A stretch of 64,000 nt of DNA from positions 1 to 64,000 of the forward strand of contig JBGCGD010000044.1 of the NCBI GenBank assembly GCA_045110515.1. The letters are read 5' to 3'. Under the pieces are notes generated by a model that saw only the letters and a list, made by a program, of their open reading frames with translations, searched no databases and was not told where the DNA came from. This stretch comes from Granulosicoccus sp045110515 (lineage in GTDB: Bacteria; Pseudomonadota; Gammaproteobacteria; Granulosicoccales; Granulosicoccaceae). The position numbers and the translations under genes are program-made. Positions 9,148 through 16,989 of this stretch are shown in pieces (position 1 is the first letter of the stretch; every line of letters starts with the position of its first letter).

Positions 9148-10461
9148 TTAGTTCTCTGATGCGTCTCTCAGGAGCTTCATTTTCTGTCGACGCTCCCACA
9201 GTGCTTTACGGCTAATCCCCAGTCTGGCGGCCAAATCCGTCTCTGAAAGCTGATTTTGATTGGCCAGAACGAAAAAGCGGAAGTACTCATCCAGGCTTAG
9301 ATCTCTTGCTTGGACCTCATTTAATCCGAATCCCAAATCTGCGGTTGAAATTGTGTTACTTCTGGTAACAAATACGGCTCGTGAGATGACATGTCTCAGT
9401 TCTGCGGCATTTCCGGGCCAGGTGTTGGCTTTTAGTGCGGCAATGGATTCTGGCGAAATTTTGATTCTTTTCAAGCCGTGACGGTGCGTCAGAGACTGAA
9501 GGTGCTGCTCAGCAATTGGCATGATATCTTCGGGGTGCAGTCGAAGCGGGGGAACCTCTATCTGGTTTTGTGCTAACAGCTCAGCCAATTGAGGGATTAT
9601 CTGTTGCCCCTCAAGCAATTTTTCGATGGGCTCGTAACTGATGGAGACGACTTTGACATTGATAGCTCGTTGTCGATTCTCCTCGGGTAGTGTGAGCGCC
9701 TTTTTGCTGAAGGCGTCGCTGAGCTCTTGCTGAACTTCGGATGAAAGTAGTTCCGGATGCCTGAGTACCAGACATCCATTTTGTGCTGCTTGAAGTAGTC
9801 CACCCGGCGGTAAACCTTCGTGATTACTAGTGTGTCCATGTCCCAACAATTCCATAGTGTCCGCGGCGGTGGTGTCCACGCCAATATCGGCGACAACAAA
9901 AGGTGCCTGACATCGCTCACTGCGCTCGTGCATAGCTCTTGCGAGAGCTTCGCGCTCGGTACCGCGTTCACCGTGTAGATGCTGAAAGTTTTTGATTTTT
10001 AAATCGTCTTTACGTTCTTCAAACAGCCTGGTTATTGCCGGGCTCTTATAGTTGTCCATGGACACACGGGTACGACGTAGTTCCAGCTTAAGAGATTGGT
10101 TTTGTGCCTGAAGTAGGTTTTGCAACAGTGCTCTTTCGATCACCATCAGCAATTCATCGTGGTCGAAGGGCTTCGCTATATAGTCAATGGCTCCGTGGCG
10201 CATGGCATCAACGGCGGAACGCACGCTGGCGTGACTGGTCATGATGACAACGGGTACTGCGCCTGCCGCTGGAATGATGGAGGTGCCTTCGGCTCCGGGT
10301 AATCTCAGGTCGGCAAGAATTAAATCGAACGATTGCGGTTGCGCCTCCAAGGCTTGTTCCACGGTTGTTGCTGTATGAACATCGTAATGATTTCGTACAA
10401 GAAGGCGTTTAAGCGCTTTTAAGATGACTTCTTCATCTTCAACAATGAGCAGTTTTTTCAT
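9148..10461 (-). CDS. NtrC-like response regulator with degenerate ATPase (CbrB-like)
   Basis: This 437-residue regulator has three parts. The receiver domain (1-118) is intact, with acidic residues in VEDEE, phospho-Asp51 in LADLRLPG, Thr75 and Lys97. The central region aligns with the sigma-54 activator AAA+ domain but is degenerate. The Walker A position reads GERGTERE (164-171) instead of GESGTGKE, the GAFTGA loop is absent after ELLGH, and the Walker B position reads CLVLRHPE without the Asp-Glu pair. WPGNAAELRHVI is retained. A Fis-type helix-turn-helix closes the protein (DLAARLGISRKALWERR). It probably regulates without ATP hydrolysis or sigma-54. It lies five bases after the kinase gene. 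Confidence 0.85.
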   Translation of the reverse strand: MKKLLIVEDEEVILKALKRLLVRNHYDVHTATTVEQALEAQPQSFDLILADLRLPGAEGTSIIPAAGAVPVVIMTSHASVRSAVDAMRHGAIDYIAKPFDHDELLMVIERALLQNLLQAQNQSLKLELRRTRVSMDNYKSPAITRLFEERKDDLKIKNFQHLHGERGTEREALARAMHERSERCQAPFVVADIGVDTTAADTMELLGHGHTSNHEGLPPGGLLQAAQNGCLVLRHPELLSSEVQQELSDAFSKKALTLPEENRQRAINVKVVSISYEPIEKLLEGQQIIPQLAELLAQNQIEVPPLRLHPEDIMPIAEQHLQSLTHRHGLKRIKISPESIAALKANTWPGNAAELRHVISRAVFVTRSNTISTADLGFGLNEVQARDLSLDEYFRFFVLANQNQLSETDLAARLGISRKALWERRQKMKLLRDASEN

Positions 10462-10466
10462 TTTAT

Positions 10467-13382
10467 TTATTCATTGTGCAGTGGCAGGGTTACGATCATC
10501 TTCGTACCCTCGTCGCTATCGCCTACACGCAATTTGCCTCGGTGGTTTTTGACGATACTGTAGGCAAGCGACAAACCAAGACCAGTACCTTGTCCTACGG
10601 GTTTCGTTGTGAAAAACGGTTCGAACAGCTGTTTGCGATTAGTCGGATCAATTCCAGCCCCTTGGTCGATTGTCTCCACCACTAGTTCACAGTTTTCCAC
10701 ACGTCCGTTAATGGTGACGGTGGCTCCGTCAGGAGATGCATCACAGGCATTGTTTATCAGGTTGACAAACACCTGCATGAGCAGGTTAGCGTCACCAATA
10801 ACCAAAGCATCTTGAGGCATTGATATTTGAAACTCCAACCGGCGTGTGTCCGGGGATAAGCGAACCAACCTGATAGCCTCTGTCACGCGCTCGGCTACAT
10901 CGACGACTTCGTTAACCGCCTCGTTTACTGAGTCCGCATGCGAAAAAGTCAGTAGCGAACGAACTATGGTGTTTATGCGACCCACCTGCGTAAGGATGTC
11001 ATCGGTTTGTTCGCGAACAATAGGTTCATCGCTACTGCTGTTGATATCGTGATGTAAGTTTTGCGCAATGCTTGCAATCCCTGTTAATGGGTTGCCAATC
11101 TCATGAGCGACACCTGCTGCAAGACGCCCGACTGAGGCCAGTCTTTCACTATGAGCCAGTTCGCTTTCCAGTGTATCTAAATCGGTGCGATCTTCCATGA
11201 GAATAACCTGGCCAGCCAGGGTGTCATCTCGGCCGGCACTCACACCTATTTCTGCTTTGTGTAGGTTTACCGTTGCGTTTCGATTCTTTAAAAATGCGCG
11301 GCACCGGAACTGATGGTTGTCTTCTGAGGATGTAAATCCTGAAAGTAAGCTTCCCCAAGGCTCAACCAGTTGGTCCAAAGACTTATCATAGGCGTCTCTT
11401 TGCGCAATGCCTGTCAGTTCTTGCATGGCAGAATTCCACAAGTAAATTCTATCGTTGGCGGAAACTGAGCAGACGCCAAGGGGCAGTTGTTTCAAGACAT
11501 CCTGTAAATATTGACGCAGATCATCGACTTGTTTTGTCAGTCCGCGCATCTGCTCGCGTGATGCTTCTAAGCGCCTCTCCAGAAAGCGTGCATCGGTTGA
11601 ATAACTCTCATGTTCTTCAGATGAGGAGGTGGGTTTTCTTAGAATTTCCCGTGCGAGTGTGGGGCCAAGTAGACCAGACAGATTTCGTTCGAGCTGATCG
11701 TGTAACATCCGAAGTTCTGAACTGCGTGTTTCATCGTCTTCAATGTGGGTTTCTTGCAAGGCCCGTTGCAATTCCTGAGTTGCTACTTTGTTGCCCAGTG
11801 ATTGCTGTAGTGAATAGCGGTAGTGAGCAACAGAACGCGCAATTCCTGTGGTATGCCCTGAAAATTCTGCGTATTCATTGGCTATCTGTGCAGCGCTTGT
11901 CTCTTCTGCGGTCGGACGGGTCAGTAAACTGCCTAGTACAAACAGCAGGCTATTGACGCTGAGTGTGCAAAAGGTAGATAGCGTCCAGATATCAGTTGAT
12001 ACGGATGTCCAATTACTGGGTACAAAAGAGGTATCGACGAGCGGGAGTATCAGCAGAGAAAACCAAACAAAGGCACCGCCGATTAGTCCTGCGATAAATC
12101 CTGTTTGAGTCGCTCGAGGCCAGAACAGTAAACCGAACATGCCAGGTAAAAGTTGTGCGGCTGCCACAAAGGATATCAGGCCAAGACTTGCTAGCCCTTC
12201 GTTAAGCTCTATGACAATGTAAAAGCCGTATCCTGCGGCAATGATGGCAGAGATTACCAATCGGCGGCCCCATAGTAACCGCCGGTAAAAATCTGTTGCC
12301 TGATTGCTTGACATCGTCGCTGGCAATAGAAAGTGATTAACTACCATTGATGATAGCGCAAGGGTGGTTACTATCATCATAGCGCTAGCAGCCGATAGTC
12401 CCCCCAGAAAAACGAGTATGGCAAGCCATTCTTTACCTAGTGTCAGGGTCATACCCAATACGTAAAAATCCGGAGCCATAGGTAATGACAGGTATTTCCC
12501 CGCAAACAGAATAGGCACTATGGGTAAATTTAAGATGAGCAAGTACAGCGGAAAAAGCCAGTAGGCTGTTTTCAGATGTTGCGGGTCCTGATTCTCCACG
12601 AAAGTCATGTGGTACTGCCTTGGCAGCATGAAAGCTGCACAAAATGCCAGCAATAGCAGTGTTGGCCATAGACCGGTGGTGCTTGTTGCGTACAAGCCGC
12701 TGATCATATCCGGTTGGGATTCCGCCCATTCATTCATGGCCGCAGGGGAATCAAAAACCTGTGTGACCACAAACAGTCCGGCTATGACCATCGCAATAAG
12801 TTTAACGGCAGATTCGAAAGCAATGGCAACAACCAGGCCGTGATGTTTCTCTCTTGGCGTTAGATGGCGTGCACCGAAAAGTATGGCAAACACCGTAATG
12901 GCGACACAGAAGAGAAGGGCCAATAGGTTGGGAGGAACCTGCTGGCTAAGCACTTGTATGGATTCAGTCACTGCACGGATCTGTAGGGAAATGTAGGGCA
13001 ATATCCCGATCAGCATGAACGAGGTAACTGCAAATCCGGTAGCACGTCCCCCGTATCTGAAGGCCAGCAAATCTGCAATAGAGGTAAGTTGGTTTTCGCG
13101 ACACAAACGCAATATAGGGCTAAGCAAATACGGTCCTAAAACAAATGCCCCCGTAAGTCCTAAATAAATATTCAAAAAGGCAAAGCCACTTCTGTCAGCC
13201 AAACCGACACTGCCATAGTAGGTCCACGAGGTTGCATACACACCCAGCGAGAGCGAATACACTAACGGTGAACGAACCCATTTGTCCGGTAGCCATTCTT
13301 TATCGGCACACCATGCGATCACAAACAGCAGTGCTAGATAGGTCAGTGCAATAGCGAACAGTAAGGCGAGATCAATCCCCAC
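10467..13382 (-). CDS. cbrA: SLC5-transporter-coupled sensor histidine kinase (CbrA-like)
   Basis: The 971-residue protein begins with a sodium/solute symporter module of about 13 helices (to residue 500). A STAC-like linker follows (LERNLSGLLGP), then a coiled coil, a PAS domain (LPLGVCSVSANDRIYLWNSA), HisKA with AHEIGNPLTG, and a HATPase with NLINNACDASPDGA and GQGTGLGLSLAYSIVK. This is the CbrA/CrbS architecture, in which transport or binding of a nutrient is tied to kinase activity. The start is a GTG overlapping the preceding small gene by 11 bases. Gene order dksA-gluQ-small ORF-kinase-regulator matches the Pseudomonas cbrAB locus. The ligand is unknown; the adjacent acs makes a carboxylate such as acetate attractive. 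Confidence 0.9.
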   Translation of the reverse strand: MGIDLALLFAIALTYLALLFVIAWCADKEWLPDKWVRSPLVYSLSLGVYATSWTYYGSVGLADRSGFAFLNIYLGLTGAFVLGPYLLSPILRLCRENQLTSIADLLAFRYGGRATGFAVTSFMLIGILPYISLQIRAVTESIQVLSQQVPPNLLALLFCVAITVFAILFGARHLTPREKHHGLVVAIAFESAVKLIAMVIAGLFVVTQVFDSPAAMNEWAESQPDMISGLYATSTTGLWPTLLLLAFCAAFMLPRQYHMTFVENQDPQHLKTAYWLFPLYLLILNLPIVPILFAGKYLSLPMAPDFYVLGMTLTLGKEWLAILVFLGGLSAASAMMIVTTLALSSMVVNHFLLPATMSSNQATDFYRRLLWGRRLVISAIIAAGYGFYIVIELNEGLASLGLISFVAAAQLLPGMFGLLFWPRATQTGFIAGLIGGAFVWFSLLILPLVDTSFVPSNWTSVSTDIWTLSTFCTLSVNSLLFVLGSLLTRPTAEETSAAQIANEYAEFSGHTTGIARSVAHYRYSLQQSLGNKVATQELQRALQETHIEDDETRSSELRMLHDQLERNLSGLLGPTLAREILRKPTSSSEEHESYSTDARFLERRLEASREQMRGLTKQVDDLRQYLQDVLKQLPLGVCSVSANDRIYLWNSAMQELTGIAQRDAYDKSLDQLVEPWGSLLSGFTSSEDNHQFRCRAFLKNRNATVNLHKAEIGVSAGRDDTLAGQVILMEDRTDLDTLESELAHSERLASVGRLAAGVAHEIGNPLTGIASIAQNLHHDINSSSDEPIVREQTDDILTQVGRINTIVRSLLTFSHADSVNEAVNEVVDVAERVTEAIRLVRLSPDTRRLEFQISMPQDALVIGDANLLMQVFVNLINNACDASPDGATVTINGRVENCELVVETIDQGAGIDPTNRKQLFEPFFTTKPVGQGTGLGLSLAYSIVKNHRGKLRVGDSDEGTKMIVTLPLHNE

Positions 13383-13557
13383 GTTGCTGCCTCAATTGGT
13401 TGATAGCCACCAGCAATATGATGACTAACCAAGGTACGTACATGGCGTACCAAGGCAGCGCCAAATCCGACCACCATTGCCTTAATGGGGAGTTGATCAG
13501 AAAAACGCCAACCAGAAAAATAAGTAGGCTGTGATCGGTTGCTGGTCTAAGGTTCAC
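13372..13557 (-). CDS. Small membrane protein upstream of CbrA-like kinase
   Basis: The 61-residue product has two hydrophobic helices (LLIFLVGVFLIN and MYVPWLVIILLVAI) separated by a Trp-rich loop, and a basic tail. The GTG start overlaps the end of gluQ by 11 bases, and its stop overlaps the kinase start by 11 bases, so it is wedged between them and probably translationally coupled to both. Pseudomonas cbrA is preceded by a comparable small coupled membrane ORF (CbrX). It may act as an accessory subunit or topological partner of the transporter domain; that function is inference. Confidence 0.75.
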   Translation of the reverse strand: MNLRPATDHSLLIFLVGVFLINSPLRQWWSDLALPWYAMYVPWLVIILLVAINQLRQQRGD

Positions 13558-14476
13558 AACACATCCTCATGGCATTGGGTACCCTCTCAATCTGCCACAG
13601 CTTAATCGCCTGAGCCCAGAAATCAGGGATTGATTCTGCGTCTATTTTTGTTTGTCCGAGGAAGTTCCAAGCTTGTACTAGTGCGGGGAGTGCTGCCTGA
13701 GATGAAATCGGCCGTGCTTTAGAGTGTTTGCTCAATTTATCCCCATTGCTATCAATCGCGACAGGTATGTGAGCATATTCAGGTATGGGTAGTTTAAGTG
13801 CCCGCATTATCGCTATTTGTGCGCTTGTGTTGCTTAATAAATCAGCCCCTCTGACCACGTGAGACACTGACAGCGCATCGTCAATCGCACAGGCCAGGGC
13901 ATAGGCAACCAGTTTGTCTCGCCGCCAGACAATAATGTCTCCGACCTGCTCCTCAAGTTGAACTGACTGACTACCTTGAACCTTGTCTTGAAAATTAAGC
14001 TGGCCGGTGAGGGCAATTCGCAGTGCATGGTCTGGGACACAATAGTCATTGCTTTGTTGATTGTGAGTCAGAATGTTGTTCCGGCAACTACCCGGGTAGA
14101 TTTGTCCAGAGGGCAAAGATCGACGGCTGCAATTGCAGGCGAATATCAGATTTTTTTTAACCAGTTTATCCAGCGAAGATTGGTAACGATCAATATGCTG
14201 ACTTTGCCACTGAACAGGGCCGTCCCATTCCATGCCATAGATATCAAGGGTGTGTTGGATAGCATCAGCTGATCCTGACACCGAGCGGGGCCCGTCAATA
14301 TCGTCAATTCTTAGAAGCCACCGGCCGTCTTGTTGCTTGACATCGCAGTAGCTAGCCATAGCGGCAAGCAGAGATCCGAAATGTAGATCACCTGTCGGCG
14401 ATGGGGCAAATCTACCTACGGCTCTGTGCTGGTTTGAGCCGGGACCCCCGTCAGACAGCGGCGAGTCCTTGAACAT
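13547..14476 (-). CDS. gluQ: Glutamyl-Q tRNA(Asp) synthetase
   Basis: This paralogue of the catalytic half of glutamyl-tRNA synthetase attaches glutamate to the queuosine of tRNA(Asp). The HIGH-region motif is FAPSPTGDLHFGSL, followed by LRIDDIDGPR. Zinc-ligand cysteines occur in CNCSRRSL and PGSCRN, and the KMSKS equivalent is DKLSKHSKA. At 309 residues it lacks the anticodon-binding domain, as expected. It lies 25 bases after dksA, a widely conserved gammaproteobacterial pairing, and its end overlaps the small membrane ORF. Confidence 0.93.
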   Translation of the reverse strand: MFKDSPLSDGGPGSNQHRAVGRFAPSPTGDLHFGSLLAAMASYCDVKQQDGRWLLRIDDIDGPRSVSGSADAIQHTLDIYGMEWDGPVQWQSQHIDRYQSSLDKLVKKNLIFACNCSRRSLPSGQIYPGSCRNNILTHNQQSNDYCVPDHALRIALTGQLNFQDKVQGSQSVQLEEQVGDIIVWRRDKLVAYALACAIDDALSVSHVVRGADLLSNTSAQIAIMRALKLPIPEYAHIPVAIDSNGDKLSKHSKARPISSQAALPALVQAWNFLGQTKIDAESIPDFWAQAIKLWQIERVPNAMRMCCEP

Positions 14477-14501
14477 AGAACCGTAGGCTTGCTATTGCTA
14501 A

Positions 14502-15437
14502 TCAGGCAGTTTGACGTTCTCGAATTTCTTCGAGTGTTTTGCAGTCAATACAAAGTTCAGCTGTCGGTCGCGCCTCTAAACGGTTGACACCGATTTCGAT
14601 GCCGCACGTTTCGCAATATCCGTATTCATCATCATCGATACGCTTTTGCGCTTCGTTAATCTTTTTGATGAGCTTACGTTCGCGATCCCGCGTACGTAAT
14701 TCCAGGCTGAACTCTTCTTCCTGAGTTGCGCGATCGTTCGGATCAGGGAAGTTTGTTGCGTCATCCTTCATGTGCCCCACAGTTCGATCAACTTCTTCCA
14801 TCAACTGCTGCTTCCATTCGGTCAGTTTTTTACGGAAATGATCAAGTTGATCAGCATTCATGTAATGGCCGCTGCTATCGCGCTCATACGGTACAACTGC
14901 CGGCTGAGTTGATTTGGGAAGGTCCATATCCATGTCGCCATCATCCGCGTCGGATTCTGGTGCTGCGGCAACGTCAACTGAGGCTTTCTGGGTATTTGTA
15001 GCAGGCACTTTTTTACTGGTCGATTTTTTAGTCGTTTTGGGTTTAGCGGCAGAGGCTGAAGCCTTCTTAGCGGTTTTTTTGGCAGCCGTTGAAGCGCTCG
15101 TATCGGCGGCCTTTTTCTTGGCCGCAGCGGGAGCTCCAGTCTCAGATTTCGCGACTGCTTTTTTCTTGGCGGCTGCTTTTTTGGCAGCCGTTTTTTTGGT
15201 AGCTGTTTTCTTCGCAGCGGCTTTTTTTGCCGTTGCCTTCTTTGCTGCTACCTTTTTGTCATTACTGTCTTCAGAAACTTCTGGCAAGGCAGGTTTCTCC
15301 TTAGCAGCCGCTTTCTTAGCGGCCGGCTTTTTCTTTGCAGTCGAGCTGGTTTTCGCAGCCTTCGTTGCGGTTTTTTTGGACGCCGCGGTCTTCTTCGCGG
15401 CCGCGTTAGCGTTCTTCTTGGGCGTGACTTTAGCCAT
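14502..15437 (-). CDS. dksA: DksA with long histone-like N-terminal extension
   Basis: DksA binds the RNA polymerase secondary channel and works with ppGpp in the stringent response. The C-terminal part (about 185-311) is very close to the classical protein: a coiled coil with the acidic tip NFPDPNDRATQEEEF (Asp232, Asp235), then a zinc finger with Cys275, Cys278, Cys296 and Cys299. The first 150 residues or so are an extra block of Lys/Ala repeats (AAKK, AKKA, ATKK) like histone H1 tails, followed by an acidic patch (SDADDGDMDMD). Usual DksA has about 150 residues, so the protein is double length. The start ATG has a GAGG site upstream. The tail may bind DNA or RNA; this is inference. Confidence 0.93.
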   Translation of the reverse strand: MAKVTPKKNANAAAKKTAASKKTATKAAKTSSTAKKKPAAKKAAAKEKPALPEVSEDSNDKKVAAKKATAKKAAAKKTATKKTAAKKAAAKKKAVAKSETGAPAAAKKKAADTSASTAAKKTAKKASASAAKPKTTKKSTSKKVPATNTQKASVDVAAAPESDADDGDMDMDLPKSTQPAVVPYERDSSGHYMNADQLDHFRKKLTEWKQQLMEEVDRTVGHMKDDATNFPDPNDRATQEEEFSLELRTRDRERKLIKKINEAQKRIDDDEYGYCETCGIEIGVNRLEARPTAELCIDCKTLEEIRERQTA

Positions 15438-15524
15438 AGGACTAACCTCTACGTGTCCGGAATTTCGCAGCGCTGCGTTTTACCAGCAAATGGGGATTAT
15501 TGCAATGAAAACTTATAAATTCCC

Positions 15525-16862
15525 TTAATTTTCAATGGGTTTGATTTTTTGGACAATTGCGACTAATTCGCCTTTCGCGAGTCGTGTGGTGATCTCGTCA
15601 CCCGTTTGTATCACTGAAATACTAGTGACGGGAGTCTCATTTTTCTTGATGATTGCATACCCTCTGTCCAGCACCGCTAACGGGCTTACGCCGTGCAATG
15701 CACGCACCAGGATATCAAACCGCGATTTGGCAAGGTGCTGCTGATTTTGAACAGCGCCGTGCAGTCTCGATGCGAGTGCATCTAGGCGGCTGTGATGTTG
15801 CTCCAGTTGTTGTGCCGGTGAGTGTGCGCCAAGGCGCATGCTGGCAGCATCCAGTTTCGATGTTTTTTTGCTTTGAAGGGATAGCCACGCCCGCCGTAGT
15901 CGGTGTTCCAGCTCGTCAACGCGTTGCATTTGCTCACTCAATTGGCGACTGGGGTGCCTAAGGTGCAATCGGGTGAGTTGTTCTGTCAGTGTCTGGTTAA
16001 GGGCGATAAGCCTACGTCGTTGTATTTTCCCAAGATTCTTACGAGCAGCTTCAACGCGCAGCTGCAGGCTTTGAGTGTCCGGTGTCGATAATTCGGCAGC
16101 CGCCGAAGGGGTCGGTGCACGTAAATCACTGACTAAATCACTGATGGTGACATCTACTTCATGACCAATACCGGCCACGATGGGAATATTGCTGTCCCGA
16201 ATGGCTGAGGCGACACTGAGTTCATTGAAAGCCCATAAATCCTCAAGAGAGCCTCCGCCGCGCACTAGCAAAAGCACATCTGCTTCGTTTCTTTTGTTGG
16301 CCTGATCAAGTGCTTTAACAATGGCCGGTGCGGCTGCACCTCCCTGCGTTAGCGTGGGGTAGATGATGATCCGGCATTGTCGGTAACGGCGATTCAGTAC
16401 CTGAAGCACATCTCGCAAAGCTGCTGAGGTCGGGGAGGTGACGACCCCTATTGTCTGAGGTAATGAGGGGAGTTCTAGTTTATTGTTAACATCAAACCAG
16501 CCTTTGGCATCAAGCTCACGTTTAGTCGCCTCGAATGCAGCCTGTAGCTTGCCCGCTCCGGCAGGCTCCATGTGCTCGACGATGAGTTGAAAATCCCCCC
16601 TGGCCGAATACAGTCCCAGTTTTCCTCTAACAACGACGGCGTCTCCGCTTGCTGGCTGGAAATCGATGTAGCGATTTCGCCCTTTGAACATGGCGCAACG
16701 AATTTGGGACTGACTGTCTTTGATTGAAAAATAGAAGTGGCCACTTGCCGGGCGGCTGAAGTTTGAGAGTTCTCCCTGAAGCCAAAGCGTACCGAAACCA
16801 GATTCAAGCAGTTTTTGTACTTCCTGATTGAGTCGGCTGACTGTAAATATTTTTTTCTCCAC
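15525..16862 (-). CDS. xseA: Exodeoxyribonuclease VII large subunit
   Basis: XseA pairs with XseB to degrade single-stranded DNA into oligonucleotides. The N-terminal OB-fold (IFTVSRLNQEV, GELSNFSRPASGHFYFSIKD) is followed by the catalytic-region hallmarks GVVTSPTSAALRD, VRGGGSLEDLWAFN, GIGHEVDVTISD and DLRAPTPSAAAE, then a long coiled-coil C-terminus. I chose the GTG at 16862 because an AGAGGTG ribosome site precedes it and the protein then starts like known XseA. An upstream GTG at 16916 would add 18 residues that do not resemble the family. It is divergent from guaB, as in many gammaproteobacteria. xseB is not in the window. Confidence 0.93.
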   Translation of the reverse strand: MEKKIFTVSRLNQEVQKLLESGFGTLWLQGELSNFSRPASGHFYFSIKDSQSQIRCAMFKGRNRYIDFQPASGDAVVVRGKLGLYSARGDFQLIVEHMEPAGAGKLQAAFEATKRELDAKGWFDVNNKLELPSLPQTIGVVTSPTSAALRDVLQVLNRRYRQCRIIIYPTLTQGGAAAPAIVKALDQANKRNEADVLLLVRGGGSLEDLWAFNELSVASAIRDSNIPIVAGIGHEVDVTISDLVSDLRAPTPSAAAELSTPDTQSLQLRVEAARKNLGKIQRRRLIALNQTLTEQLTRLHLRHPSRQLSEQMQRVDELEHRLRRAWLSLQSKKTSKLDAASMRLGAHSPAQQLEQHHSRLDALASRLHGAVQNQQHLAKSRFDILVRALHGVSPLAVLDRGYAIIKKNETPVTSISVIQTGDEITTRLAKGELVAIVQKIKPIEN

Positions 16863-16950
16863 CGCACAAGCATACACCTCTGATGCTGGCGATCCGCTTC
16901 TATTCCAAAATTGCACATGTTGAAAATGAATACGGCTGCCTAATCAATGT

Positions 16951-16956
16951 ATACTT
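16951..16956 (+). promoter_or_regulatory. Probable -10 element of the guaBA promoter
   Basis: TATACT lies 33 bases before the guaB start, in the short gap between xseA and guaB. The -35 region at standard spacing is poor (GAATAC at 16928), so activator help or another start point is possible. Assigned by position and match only. Confidence 0.4.
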
Positions 16957-16989
16957 TGCCCGCATCCTGTCTCACTCTGGTTTTGTCCA

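Noticed and set aside
14914..15528. Long plus-strand frame of 204 codons, rich in Ala/Phe/Val, antisense to dksA
   Set aside because: It is the mirror of the Lys/Ala repeats of DksA; the apparent hydrophobic protein arises from complementing AAG/GCC codons. It has no ribosome site.
16475..16918. Minus-strand frame of 147 codons starting with ATG beside the xseA start
   Set aside because: Same strand as xseA but another frame; xseA has clear family motifs throughout this interval.
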